A stretch of 64,000 bases of DNA from Cryptomeria japonica. Taxonomy: Eukaryota; Streptophyta; Pinopsida; Cupressales; Cupressaceae. The notes below the pieces were generated by a model, which was not told where the DNA came from, made no database searches, and saw nothing but the letters and a program-made list of their open reading frames with translations. The position numbers and the translations under genes were made by a program. This document shows, in pieces, positions 34,404-45,955 of the stretch. The stretch's first letter is position 1; each line of letters opens with the position of its first letter. The stretch is taken from assembly GCF_030272615.1 (NCBI RefSeq), contig NC_081407.1:437320230-437384229 (forward strand), written 5' to 3'.

Positions 34404-36112
34404 CTATAGTGGGCTCCCATTGTATCAGTATATGTATCATTGTTGTATTGTAAACACCTGCGGGTGATTCTTTTGTAGCCATATGATTCTTTTGACATCA
34501 TTGTATCGTGACACTTTTTGATTATATATGAGATGATTCATTTTGCGGCAGCTATATGCATGTGTACCTTATGTGATGAAATGTTCTTATGTGATACATG
34601 TTTTATGATATGGATGCTTATATGATGCAATGCAATATATTTTTATTCTTTTATGTTGTATATGTAATGCATGATGCAAATGTGAATGTATGTAATGCAA
34701 ATGAATATGATAATGCAAATGATTATTTACATAATGAAAATGTGAGATGTGCTAACATGTGTTGTATGCAGGATGTGATGCAATTGTGATATCTATATGT
34801 ATGTATGAAATGCTTATATGTGGTAATGCAGGTGTAACTACATGAAATGCAAATGTTTTTGGTGTGTCATTATACTCAGTCATGTGATAGCGGGCTACGC
34901 AGACTCGAGAAGGACGATGGAAGTCAATCAAGAAAGGGGGATGGAAGACAGAAGATATGAACGTGAAAGAGCTTCTTGTGCATTATCATCATTGAGCTTT
35001 ATTATGGCAAAATAGGTTATGACAATCGAGGCATATGTTCGACCCAGAAAGTCATTGTACCTGTTTGCATGGAGATAAGACAGTCACAAACAAGGAATGC
35101 CCCAGTTCATACTAGACTCACAGTGTCCTCATATCCTTGGACAAGTCATAGCATTACTAAAAGACAATCCACAGACAGCAAATGCAAATAGGTGACGATA
35201 CCCCATCCTCACCTTTCTAGTCAAAGACATCCTGGAAAAGCTAAAAGACATGTCACCAAAAAGATAAAATCAAAAGAAAACCAAGACTCGACACCAACAT
35301 CCACTGTAGTCCTCAAGTTTAGTGTCTCTTGTCACTTGTTTAAGTCTTATTCGATTGTGGTCACAATGTTCACTTTCACAAAAGGATAGATAGCACTGAA
35401 CCATATGTTGTCTGAGTCTGTTGAAAGATTTGATTTTGTTGAAGCTCATTGTTGCTGCTGTGTCTCATCTGAAACTGATTGAATCCATGAAACTGATACT
35501 TTATTGTGGAGAAGATGGAACTTTATTGCGGATCTTCGATGCAAATGTTGCTTTATTGTGGATTGTGCGCGGATAGACTTGAAGGAAGCTGGAAGAAACT
35601 GTACTCCTCGAAACATGTGATGTTCTCAGTTCCACACCCATTACTAGACGTAGGAATTGGCCGTAGTCACAGATAGGATCTGATTTATTATGGATGGAAA
35701 AGGGAGTGAAAAGGGAGGGTTATTATGAATGGCTAACCAATCTTAGGTAGATCAATAACAAGCCATGATGGGAATGGGTAAGTTTATTGTGAGTGAATAG
35801 GTTGTGAGTGTGTGCAAAGTGAAAGGATGAAAGAGAATCCTGAAGGAGGGAGGAGCAAAGTCTCTACGCATGGCGCTGGTGACCCAGTTTTCACCATGGT
35901 ACTTGCCCAGGGCGCCACCGAAGTGGTTTTCACCGTTGGACGAAATTATTTCTCTTTACTTTTCTCGATTTTTTACTTTTTTTGTTGTCACAAGGCGCCT
36001 GTTTGCCAGGTTTTCACCAAGTGATGATTTTTTTTGTTTTATAATTTTTTTGTATTTTTGAAATTTTTGATTTTTTTTTTTTGTATTTTTGAATTAGGAT
36101 ATTCCGAAGAGC
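34404..36112. other. Tail-to-tail spacer between PMD and pol, element B
   Basis: 1.7 kb without a gene. The left half is AT-rich with ATGATGCAAATG-like repeats. The right half has a long T-rich stretch (36025-36090) near the pol end. Transcript ends of both strands should lie here; no clear terminator signal is assigned. Confidence 0.6.
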
Positions 36113-39100
36113 TTATGTGTAGAACCTGTGAAGGTGCATGTTGTTGATAGGATCCTCCAAGGGTTCACCTTCTGTAGTTGAGAGCTGATATGCCCCAGAT
36201 CCATATACTGCTGTGATGATGTAAGGACCAAGCCAATTTGGTTCGAACTTGCCCTTCTTATCTCTGTCTTGCTGATTTTTGGGGTTCTCTCTAAGGACTA
36301 AGTCACCTACCTCAAATGTGCGAGGCTTGACCTTGTGATTGTAACTGTGACTCATTCGTTGTTGGTAAGCCTTGAGATGATTAAAAGTAGTGTGTCGTCG
36401 TTCCTCCAGCAGTTCTAGTTCTTGTAAGCGAGAGACCCTGTAGTCTTCATCGTTGATTATGTTTCTCAAGGAGACCCGTAAAGAAGGTAGCTCGACCTCA
36501 ATAGGCAAGATGGCTTCAGCGCCGTAGACAAGTGAGTAGGGTGTAGCTCCTGTAGGTGTGCGGACACTGGTACGATAGGCCCAAAGTGCGGGATTGAGTT
36601 GGACATGCCAGTTACGGCCAGCGTCGTCGACTGTCTTTTTAAGGATTTTGAGAATTGTTTTGTTAGACGCCTCAGCTTGGCCATTACCTTGGGGGTAGTA
36701 TGGTGTGGAGAAACGGTGAGAGATATGGAAGCGCTCACAGAGTTCACGAACATCTTGATTCTTGAAAGGACGCCCGTTATCGGTGATAATGGAAGTAGGA
36801 ATCCCGTATCGGCAAATGATGTAGTTCAGGATGAAGGTAGCGATTTGTTTCCCAGTAACTTGTGTGAGAGGCACGGCTTCAATCCACTTTGTGAAATACT
36901 CTGTGGCTGTGATAATGAATTTATGTCCATTGGAAGAAGGAGGGTGAATCTTGCCTATGAGATCGAGTCCCCACTGACAAAAGGGCCAAGGAGATGCAAG
37001 TGGCTGTAGTTCTTGTGTTGGTGCATGTATAAGGTCTCCATGAATTTGACACTGCTTACACTTCTTGACAAACTGATATGCATCTTTTTCCATAGTAGGC
37101 CAGTAGTATCCAGTCCTGATGAGTTTCTTAGCCAAGGTAGGACCACTAGTATGTGGACCACATATCCCTTCGTGCACTTCTCGTAACGCAATCTGAGCTT
37201 TGTCACTCTCTAAACATCTAAGGAGGGTGCCATCTAGACCTCGTCGGTATAGGATATCAGCTAGGATAACGTATCGGGAGGATTGGCGAATGAAAGTGCG
37301 GCGTTGGTTGTTCGATAGATCAGGAGGTAAGATATTGTCGCGAAGGTATGTGAATATGGAACCATATAACTGGGATTCAGGACCAACAACACATATCATT
37401 TCCGTAGGAGTGATCTCATATGATGGAATCAGCAGGTTGTCAACCAGGAACTCATAACAGGTCTCATTTTGCGGCAGATCAATGAGTGAAGCAATTGTAG
37501 CCATGGCATCAGCAGCGCGATTCTGTTCTCTTGGTATCTGCTCAAACTCTATCTTTGCAAAGTGCTGTTTCAGATCATCTACCAGTTGTTTGTAAGGCAT
37601 TAGCTTTTCATCTTTTGTTTGATAATCATCAGTTGCTTGACGGATGACAAGTTGAGAATCCCCAAAAACATGAAGTTCTTGGATCTTCCACTGAACTGCA
37701 ATTCTTAACCCAGTTGTTAATGCCTCGTATTCCGCTATATTGTTGGTGCAAGGAAATGATAAGCAGTATGACTTTGGTATAGAATTGTCTTGGGGAGTTA
37801 TAAAGAGTATACCCGCTCCTGCTCCATGCTGTGTGTATGAGCCATCAAAGTATAGTTGCCATGGCTTTGCAGGTGATATTGTTAGAATGGACTCATCTGG
37901 AAATTCTGACTGTAGAGGAACATCATCTATCATAGGAGCATCTGCCAGTTGATCTGCGATGGCTTGTCCTTTTATGGCTTTTCTATCCACGTATTCAATG
38001 TCAAATTCACTCAAAATCATTACCCACTTGGCCAGTCGCCCAGTAAGTGTAGCTTTGTTGAGAAGATATTTTAGTGGATCAATTCTAGCAATCAACTTAG
38101 TCTTGTGAGTGAGCATGTAATGTCGTAATTTTTGTGAAGCAAAGACCACAGCGAGACATGCACGCTCAATTGGAGTGTAGTTTAGCTCATATCCCACCAA
38201 TGTGCGATTGATATAGTAGACTGCTTTTTCCTTGCCGCCAGGTATTTGCTGTGCTAGCAGTGCCCCCAGTGCTGTTGGAGTAGCTGATATGTAAAGTAGC
38301 AATGGTTGATCTTGAATTGGTGGCATCAAAACTGGCGGGTTCAAAAGATAGTCTTTGAGTGCCTGAAAAGCCTGTTGACAGTTCTCATCCCATTTGAACT
38401 TGATGTTTTTGTGTAGCAGGTGCTGGAAAGGATTGCACTTATCTGCAAGTTGTGCTATGAATCTTCGTATGGACTGGAGTCTCCCTTGTAAAGACCGAAG
38501 TTGACTGATATTCTTGGGTGGCGGCATGTCCAAGATAGCCTTGACTTTTGCTGGATCAGCTTCTATTCCTCTTTTGGACACAATGAATCCTAGGAGCTTC
38601 CCGGAGGTTACTCCAAAGACACATTTCTTTGGGTTTAATCTTACCTTGTATTTTTCCAGCCTATCAAAAGCAACTGAAAGTATGTCCAAGTGTGTATTTC
38701 TGTCTATTGATTTAACCAAAAGGTCATCAACATAATCTTCCACCGTTACATGCATGAGATCATGGAAGATAGTAGTCATAGCTCGTTGATACGTGGCACC
38801 TGCATTTTTCAGCCCAAAGGGCATGACATTCCAGCAGAAGGTTCCCCATGGACAAGTAAATGATGTTTTATGTTGATCTTCAGGTGCAATCCTGATCTGA
38901 TTATATCCAGAGAATCCGTCCATTAAAGATAACATCTCATGGCCTGCTGTGAGATCAACAATTAAATCAATGTTTGGTAATGGGAAATCGTCCTTCGGAC
39001 AAGCCTTGTTGATATCCCTGAAGTCTGTACATATTCGGATGTTACGATCTGGTTTGCTAACAGGTACTAAGTTGGAAATCCATTCAGGATAATCAATTGG

Positions 39101-40420
39101 GCGTATGAATCCGACATCCAGTAATTTCTCCAGCTCTGCCTTGACTAATAATGCCACTTGTGGATGCATTTTCCTCAATTTCTGTTTTACTGGTTTTGCC
39201 CCCGGTTTGACTGTTAAATGATGCATTACTAAATCCGGGTCTAGTCCAGGCATATCAGCATAAGACCATGCGAAGTTGACTTGTCGTTCCTTAAAGAAGC
39301 TTATGAACCTTGCTTTCTCGGCCTCTGTCAATGATTGAGCCAAAAATATGTTATGTGGAACCTCTATTGTACCAATGTTTGTCTTTATAGTCTCCTCTAC
39401 CAACATGGATGATTTTTCCTCATATGATGCTGGGAGAATGTCAAGCCTTCCATCTTCGGGCGCCTCAGAGAGGTTTTCACCCTCAGATACGTCCTTTCTT
39501 TTTACTTTTTTAGAGTCAGATAGCGCCACAGTGTGGTTTTCGCCATAAGACCCTTGTTTTGTTTTTATTTTCACATTTTTGCGACTAGAAGGCCCGACAC
39601 CCTCACCAAAGTATGCCATGTTATTAAGCTCTATGGCGTATCCTGCTTTATGGTCTCCAAGAGGAAGATCATCTCGAATGCCAAGATAATCGACAATAGC
39701 TTCATCATTTTGAAATGTATCAAGCTGTGCTGGTCCATCCTGATCCCAGTCAATGAGTTGGGGGTGAACGAGGGGAAGGTCTTTAGTGTTTTCAGAGTTC
39801 GCAAGGCTAATAGTGAAGATGTGGTTATATTCAGGTATGTCAAGATAGTTATCGAGGTCGTCAATGGCACTCTCCTCATCAGTTTCGATCGTGAGTGAGT
39901 CCAAATTATCATCACTAGTAGCACCCTCAGGGACAGGTGTCCTCATCCTATGTGATCTTGACCTAGGGCCTTGAAACGAAGCTTGTGCGGGATCCTTATG
40001 GGTCGGTTCTTGACCAACTCTAAATTTCTTGTAAAACTCCTCCTCCTCTGTAGGTTCCTCTGGCTCTCTAAACGTCTCGTTGAGCTCATAGTCGCTGGAG
40101 GATTTGTCTGAACCCCATTCCCATTCGTTGGAATCTGTAGAATAGTCATCTTCTTGTTGAACTTCAGCCACTTTGACTCGCCATATCTGTTTTGTTCTTT
40201 TATTGTGAATCTTGGGATTTAGAAAACCAAGCCCCTTGGAGCGTTCCCTTCTTGTAGTTAGCTCAGGTTGTAAAGGCTCCATGACACCTTCTTTGCGTAG
40301 TCCGAGAGGGCTTTTTCCATCATACCCAAATCTTTGTAGAATTTTGAAACCTTTGCCATAGTTCTCACAGGGTATTATAATTTGATCATGTGTATCCTCT
40401 TCAGCGTCCTTATATAGCAT
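36113..40420 (-). CDS. pol: Element B pol: G-patch, RT, RNase H, aRNase H, integrase (1435 codons)
   Basis: One open frame. G-patch-like domain about residues 20-70 (GKGFKILQRFGYDGKSPLG). RT about 430-620 with MPFGLKNAGATYQ and the YVDD box at 563-566. Retro-type RNase H about 700-830, lacking the first catalytic Asp (LLLYISATPTALGA). Archaeal-type RNase H about 853-980 with D859, E897, D921 and D971. Integrase about 1060-1320 with H1083/H1090/C1121/C1124 zinc site and D1153, D1214, E1250 (D-x60-D-x35-E). The C-terminal GKFEPNWLGPY module lies near 1390-1400. The second RNase H is a Tat-lineage hallmark. The listed start is only the first Met: the frame is continuous with gag-protease upstream across a single TAG at 40451-40453. 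Catalytic sites other than the first RNase H look intact. Confidence 0.95.
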   Translation of the reverse strand: MLYKDAEEDTHDQIIIPCENYGKGFKILQRFGYDGKSPLGLRKEGVMEPLQPELTTRRERSKGLGFLNPKIHNKRTKQIWRVKVAEVQQEDDYSTDSNEWEWGSDKSSSDYELNETFREPEEPTEEEEFYKKFRVGQEPTHKDPAQASFQGPRSRSHRMRTPVPEGATSDDNLDSLTIETDEESAIDDLDNYLDIPEYNHIFTISLANSENTKDLPLVHPQLIDWDQDGPAQLDTFQNDEAIVDYLGIRDDLPLGDHKAGYAIELNNMAYFGEGVGPSSRKNVKIKTKQGSYGENHTVALSDSKKVKRKDVSEGENLSEAPEDGRLDILPASYEEKSSMLVEETIKTNIGTIEVPHNIFLAQSLTEAEKARFISFFKERQVNFAWSYADMPGLDPDLVMHHLTVKPGAKPVKQKLRKMHPQVALLVKAELEKLLDVGFIRPIDYPEWISNLVPVSKPDRNIRICTDFRDINKACPKDDFPLPNIDLIVDLTAGHEMLSLMDGFSGYNQIRIAPEDQHKTSFTCPWGTFCWNVMPFGLKNAGATYQRAMTTIFHDLMHVTVEDYVDDLLVKSIDRNTHLDILSVAFDRLEKYKVRLNPKKCVFGVTSGKLLGFIVSKRGIEADPAKVKAILDMPPPKNISQLRSLQGRLQSIRRFIAQLADKCNPFQHLLHKNIKFKWDENCQQAFQALKDYLLNPPVLMPPIQDQPLLLYISATPTALGALLAQQIPGGKEKAVYYINRTLVGYELNYTPIERACLAVVFASQKLRHYMLTHKTKLIARIDPLKYLLNKATLTGRLAKWVMILSEFDIEYVDRKAIKGQAIADQLADAPMIDDVPLQSEFPDESILTISPAKPWQLYFDGSYTQHGAGAGILFITPQDNSIPKSYCLSFPCTNNIAEYEALTTGLRIAVQWKIQELHVFGDSQLVIRQATDDYQTKDEKLMPYKQLVDDLKQHFAKIEFEQIPREQNRAADAMATIASLIDLPQNETCYEFLVDNLLIPSYEITPTEMICVVGPESQLYGSIFTYLRDNILPPDLSNNQRRTFIRQSSRYVILADILYRRGLDGTLLRCLESDKAQIALREVHEGICGPHTSGPTLAKKLIRTGYYWPTMEKDAYQFVKKCKQCQIHGDLIHAPTQELQPLASPWPFCQWGLDLIGKIHPPSSNGHKFIITATEYFTKWIEAVPLTQVTGKQIATFILNYIICRYGIPTSIITDNGRPFKNQDVRELCERFHISHRFSTPYYPQGNGQAEASNKTILKILKKTVDDAGRNWHVQLNPALWAYRTSVRTPTGATPYSLVYGAEAILPIEVELPSLRVSLRNIINDEDYRVSRLQELELLEERRHTTFNHLKAYQQRMSHSYNHKVKPRTFEVGDLVLRENPKNQQDRDKKGKFEPNWLGPYIITAVYGSGAYQLSTTEGEPLEDPINNMHLHRFYT

Positions 40421-40450
40421 TTTATATAAATTTTCTTCCTCTAGTTCGCC

Positions 40451-40453
40451 CTA
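40451..40453 (-). other. In-frame TAG between protease and pol
   Basis: The frame is the same before and after. Context AAA TAG GGC. The homologous place in element A is a sense codon; A's own stop (TAA, 17953-17955) lies further downstream. It could be a mutation or a suppressible stop. Confidence 0.85.
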
Positions 40454-43400
40454 TTTTTGAAAGACGGTAGGATCCCATTTGAGTAGCATGACGGAGATTT
40501 GCTTATTAGGATGTGGCCTCCCATATTCCTTGGGAGAGGTCATGACTTGTCGTAAGAACATTGTTTGATTCAGAGTGTATTCTCCCATGCCTTTGTCTTG
40601 AAACTTGGCTCTAAGTTCACCTTGTTTGGATGTCGAGGGCTTTAATGACTCAGGATCAATATATGCTGAAGAAGGAGTAGCCTCACGATTGCTGGGAATG
40701 ATAGTCTCAATATGCAATCTCAAGTTATTGCAATATATGAATGGATTTGGATCACCATTGACCGTTACCTCGACTCCATTATGAGGAAACTTAATGCATT
40801 GGTGGTATGTTGATGGAACTGCCCTCATTTCATGAATCCACGGACGTCCTAGCAATATGTTATACGTGAGGTCTAGATCCAGGACTTGACAAACCACATC
40901 CTTTGTGACTGGCCCTATTCTTAGTGGTAAGGTGACCGTGCCCTTGGACGAACGCTCTTCATCATCATAAGCCTTAATAGTGATTTGGTTTGTAGAATTT
41001 ACAGCTTTGTCAGAATATCCCAATTGTCTGATGGTGCTCAATGTACAAATATTAAGACCTGCTCCTCCATCTATCAGGACTCGCTTTATTCGGTGTTTAT
41101 GTATGAAGGCTTCAATATGTAGAGGTGCGTTATGAGGCTGACTTATGGAGGCGTCATCGGCTTCTGTGAATGCGAGGGAGTGTGGAACGGATAGGTATCC
41201 CACCATGGCTTGAAACTGGTCCACGTTTAGATCAGTAGGGACAGCAGTATCTCTCAAGGTTTTGTCAAGGACAGCTTTATGTGCAGGAGATATACGTAAG
41301 AGCTCAAGAATAGAGATGAGTGCGGGTGTTTTCCCTAATTGCTCTACAAGGTCGTACTCAGGCTTAGTTGACGGAAGATTGGTATTCTTAGTAGAGGTAC
41401 CTGGCAATGTGATCTTACCTCGATGGGTTGTAACATGACATTCGGAGGTAGATGTGGATGAAGATCCCACACCTTTTAGGACAATTTTAGGTCGCTGAGG
41501 AGGATTCTCAGGATTTTTATTTTTGATAGTAATGGTAGAAATATGATTGTCCATTGAGATGTGATTAATAGTGGAATCATAATTGTAAGATGCTCTGGTG
41601 TAATTGGCTTGATCATCTGTGACTTTGCCTTTTCCTTTGTCATGTTTTGGGAATGGTTCCTTAAACACCTCATGCTCTTGATTAGATGAATGTCCCTCAA
41701 TCTCAATATCTCCTCTGTCAATGAGATCTTGTACAATGTTTTTCAATCGATGGCAATTACTTGTCTTGTGACCCTTGCTCTTATGAAACTCACAAAACTC
41801 ATCATCATTCCACCAATTTGGTTTTACCTTTGGTTCATATGGAGGAAAATCTGGGACCGTGATCACTTTGTTTGCTACAAGCTTTTTGAATACTGATTCA
41901 AGTGGTTCTCCCAATGGAGTGTACTTCCTTCGTGGTTTAGCAGCCGTTTGATTGTTCACTTGATTGTTGGTAGAACTTGATCCAGAAAAGACGAACTTTG
42001 GTCTCACTGTGTTGGCATCAACAACACCATCATTAACTGTGTTCTTGTTCTTGTTCCAAAATTTTGGTTTGTCCTTTCCTTTGAAGTCCTCTTTGTTTTC
42101 TTTGAATAGTTTGATAACTCCTTGTTCAATTAAGACTCTTTCTGTTGCTAGGCCCTTTTCAATGACATCCTTGAATGTAGACAAACAAGCTTTCCTGAGA
42201 TCATAGCCAATAGCCTTGTTAACGTTTTGTGTGAACATATCCACCATTTGTTTTTGCGGAATCTCACAAGAGCATCTGCTAGCTAAGTTTCTCCATCTTT
42301 GTAAAAATGTTGTGAAAGATTCTCCTTCTTTTTGTTTAGTATTGCACAAGGTAGTAACTAAGACATCTGTTTCAATGTTGTAAGAAAAATGCTGAATGAA
42401 TGCTTCTGCCAAGTCGCCCCATGACTTAATACCGGGAGGTAATTGAGAAAACCATTCCATAGCTTGATCTCCTAAGCTCTGTGGGAACAACCTCATCAAG
42501 TATGTTTCTTCTGCCGCTACCTCAATGCAAGTTGTGAAGAATTGTCTTATATGTGCCTTGGGGTCTCCTCTCCCTCTATATTTGTCGAATTTTGGTGTTA
42601 CAAAGTGCGGAGGAAACGGAGGCATTGGAATGCTCTTATCAAATGGATAAGGGCATATATCTCTCATAGTATATGTGGGTTTTGATGTGCCCATGTCTTC
42701 CACTTTCTTTTGTAGATCTCTAATTTGTTGCTCCAAATTATTTTTGGGAGGAGATGGATTTCTTGTAGCATATCCCATGTTTGAAACACCCATTTGAGGA
42801 GGAACTTGTTGCATGTATGGATGATACTGATCGTAGACATGTCCATATGGAGGTCTATATTATTGCGACATATATGGAGCACTTGGCATAATTTCTTGCT
42901 GAGGGACCCCATATCTGTTTGATGTATATAAACCATATTCAATAGGCCTTTCATTTTCCATTGTGTTGCCCCCAATTTTGGCATGAGGTCTCCTTGTGTC
43001 AAAATTTTGAGGAAGTCCTTGAGCATCCATTTGTCTTGGTTGACCCATATCTTGAGCATGTGTTTGAGCATAGGGCCTCCATGATGGTCTTTGAGTGTAA
43101 GTATCATGCATTTGAGCTTGTGTATGTGGGATTGCTGGTTTCTGAAGCAAAACTGATGGTGACTCCGGCATCATATTATTTGGTCCTCCACTATTAGGTT
43201 GAGTTTGTTGTGAAGGTCTACTTTCCATAAGTTGAGATAAGTCAAAATCATGCGGTATTTTAGCTCCACTTTGTGCCATCATGTTTAGGAAATATTGACG
43301 ATCTCTCCTCATTATCTCTTCAACCAATCTATTGAATTGAGGATCCATTATAGATTCTTGTATGTCTGCTGAAAGTATTGAAGAATTGTCAACATTGTCA

Positions 43401-43594
43401 TTGTGTGTAGCATTGTTGTTTATAGCGTTTGCGCTTTCCACATTTGGATTGTGTCTATAAACATTCATGTCTGGTAATGTAGTGTGCTCAGGATTGTAGA
43501 ATAGATCATTGTCATACTCATAAGAACTCATGTTTGCGGATTCTTGAGCTTCTTTAGCTATTCTCCTAGATTTTTGAAGGTGGGTTTCAACCAT
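40451..43594 (-). CDS. gag: Element B gag-protease (interrupted by one TAA)
   Basis: A single frame from 43594 to a TAG at 40451-40453, interrupted only by TAA at 42860-42862. The N-terminal part (to about 42865) is Asn/Gln/Pro-rich with RRDRQYFLNMMAQSGAKIP. The Retrotrans_gag core lies about 42616-42110 (EETYLMRLFPQSLGDQAMEW). A zinc-knuckle-like C-x2-H-x4-H-x4-C (CEFHKSKGHKTSNC) is near 41755-41800. The aspartic protease (VLIDGGAGLNIC near 41050-41080, NILLGRPW near 40850) has DGG in place of the usual DSG/DTG. Gag packages the RNA and protease matures the polyprotein. Translation could restart at the Met at 42814. Pol follows in the same frame. Confidence 0.9.
42860..42862 (-). other. In-frame TAA inside gag
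   Basis: Separates a 244-codon N-terminal part from the capsid part with the frame preserved on both sides (APYMSQ then YRPPYGHVY). It is preceded by a CAA codon, so CAA to TAA is a plausible one-base origin. Confidence 0.85.
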
Positions 43595-44089
43595 GAACTA
43601 GGTGTTTAGCAATATGTGAGAGACTAGACGGAAAATTGAAAAGAGTATGGAAGACCAAGAGTTGTATGAAGTGTAAATGAATCTGAGGTGTACTTGCAAT
43701 GTCCAAAGTGTAAGACCAAGTATGTAAGTAGTAGAGTAGGTGTGACTTCCAAAGAGAGGATAGTTTCTCTTGATGAGGTAAGCTGACCTTGACTCTAAGT
43801 AAGACCAAATGAGACCCAAAGGTAAGAAACCTTGATGAGGGACCACTTAGCAAAGTGTAGTTGTATGTAGTGTGTTGACAAAGTATGATGAGGACAAGCA
43901 AGTGACCTTTTGACTCAAGTTTAGACAAGTATGAATGTAAAATGAGATGTGAAGCAATGATGGACTATGTGAGACCTTAGAACAGGCTGAATGCTAGATG
44001 AAATCTGAAGAGACAACCTAGGAAGCTCAAGTATGCCGAAACTGATTTCTTTGTTTGTTTGACTGTTAAAATTTTCAAATCCTGACACA

Positions 44090-44370
44090 GACACCTCTGT
44101 ATACTTCACAGACGCGGTTTTAAGACACAGACGCTACTCTGTTTAACGCAGACGTGATTCTGAGATTTTCCTGTTGATGCTTGCTGGGATTGTAACAGTT
44201 TTTGCAATTGTGGACACAGACGCGCCTGTATACTTCACAGACGCAATTCCCAGACACGGACGTGTCTCTGTTCGACACAGATGCTGATAAAAACACAGAC
44301 GCTATTCTGTACTTCACAGACGCATTTATCTGACACAGACGCGGTTTGAACAGACATAGACGCGTTTCTG
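44090..44370 (-). repeat. Element B motif array 1 in the leader
   Basis: About 12 copies, plus strand CACAGACGC with variants (minus strand GCGTCTGTG), about 20 bp apart. Confidence 0.9.
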
Positions 44371-44624
44371 TAACCTTCGTGCAATCTTTCCTATCTATGA
44401 AGTTGTTTTGTTGTGACCAAATCTGATTGTTCGACTGTTTTTCGTGACAAGAGGACACAGTGTTGATGACTCAATGTTTGCTAGTGTTTAGACTCCAAAA
44501 TGACTCCAAGAAAGTGTGTTGTTTGATGTAAAAAGTTTTTTGCATACACTTGAAGACACAAAAGACACAATGTTTTGCTGTTTTGTCTTGATTGTTTGAA
44601 TGTTCATCATAAGTCAAGCACAAT

Positions 44625-45060
44625 TCTTATGGCTGGCCAAGACAATAGTTGTTGATCCCACATGGGGTTTTACCCACGAGGCTACGCTATTCAGAGCGGA
44701 TACTTAGATGCTTGACCTCACTGGCTCCACCCTCGGCACTCACTTCTCGGGTCAGCCAAGCATCAGTCCCCATAAAAACTCCCCATGGCGAACTTTGTAT
44801 CTCTACTAAGAACCGTATGTGTGTGGGCCGCTACCAGAGGTCCGACCTCCTACCCCAACAACTAGAAGGATTTGGGCCTCTAAAACAAAATGGTGCTAGT
44901 AAGGGCATCCGCTCGTGTGGCCATACATGCAGCACTTTCAGCTCTGTAAATACAGAAGGCTCCCAGTCGGTAGGGGTTACGCCCTACAAATGATCAAATA
45001 AATTTGATCAAACGGGTTTATGGGGAGACATAGTGTCGGTATGAACTAATCAGCACACGT
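44625..45060 (-). other. Conserved leader block (element B copy)
   Basis: Partner of 22290-22710, with about 80% identity by eye. It includes a small insertion near 44985-45012 (CCTACAAATGATCAAATAAA region) absent from element A. Function unknown. Confidence 0.6.
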
Positions 45061-45589
45061 CATTCATAGTTTTCACCATGAATACATTTGATTATAGTGG
45101 TTTGGATGAGGTGGGTTTTCCTCGCTACCACTTGGGTCGTTCTCTTCTCACTAGTAGTCCTAATGACCACACGGGAAGACAGGCCCTCTAAAGATTAAAC
45201 AAAAAGAGCCTATTGCTCAAGACACAAAAGACAATGATTCAATTTTAGTGCACCAATTGAAGTGTTTGCTAAGCTATGAAACAAGGCACACAATAAAAAT
45301 TACAAAACCCTAGCTAAGGCCCTGCAACAAAATTGTTAGTAGTTTGGATTGTTTCAAATGATAACCCCTTCCTGCAAGCACACAAGTTAGGTAAATTTTA
45401 GAAAACCCAAAAAGACTTTGTGAAAAGGGGCCTTCAACAAAAACGTATTTGCCTCCAAAGCAAGCTGCACAAACCAGGTTAGCTAGATCTGCAAAGGTTA
45501 GCCGAAAATAAACCAGATCTGAAACCCTAAGTACAAAATCCGAAAACCCGAATCGAAAAACTTGAAAAATTTTGCAAAACAGAATGCAC

Positions 45590-45842
45590 AGACGCTGTTA
45601 TACCAGACATAGACGCGTCTGTCCGACACAGACGCGGTTCTGTAGTTCACAGACGCGATCACAAAACACAGATGCTTCTTTCTTCTACAGACGCGATAAG
45701 ATGATGCACAGACGCGATTCGGAATCACAGACGCGACTTTCGGAAACCTGCAAAAATAGAAAATGACAGAAACACAGACGCGATCCAAGATATCGCAGAC
45801 GCCTCTGAAATACAAAAACGCGGTCCGAACACTCGCAGACGC
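45590..45842 (-). repeat. Element B motif array 2 in the leader
   Basis: About 12 copies of minus-strand GCGTCTGTG with variants, spaced about 20 bp, ending about 95 bp from the primer-binding site. Confidence 0.9.
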
Positions 45843-45934
45843 GGAAAAAACCTAAAATATCGTCGAAATCGTCCGATCTGCAACTTCAAAAATGCAAAAT
45901 CTGCAACAAAAATGTTAAATGCAAAGGGACAAGA

Positions 45935-45952
45935 GTCCCACCAGGCGTGCCA
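45935..45952 (-). promoter_or_regulatory. Primer-binding site, element B
   Basis: Minus strand TGGCACGCCTGGTGGGAC, three bases after the 5' LTR end. It has the usual TGG start complementary to a tRNA CCA end. tRNA identity not assigned. Confidence 0.75.
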
Positions 45953-45955
45953 AAA

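Larger units (their letters stand above)
43595..45955 (-). other. Element B 5' leader
   Basis: 2.36-kb leader between the LTR and gag. It contains two GCGTCTGTG arrays (44090-44370 and 45590-45842) on either side of a block conserved with element A (44625-45060). The primer-binding site is at its outer end. Short frames only. Confidence 0.75.

Noticed and set aside
36466-39924. Plus- and minus-strand secondary frames inside element B pol
   Set aside because: Shadows of the intact 1435-codon frame; none has a recognisable domain.
44649-44993. 114-codon plus-strand frame in the conserved leader block, partly shared with element A (22492-22680)
   Set aside because: The shared stretch is short (RSDLL-x-QQLEGF, CGHTCSTFSSVNTEGSQ), the frames differ outside it, and nucleotide conservation explains it. 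Kept as a non-coding block.
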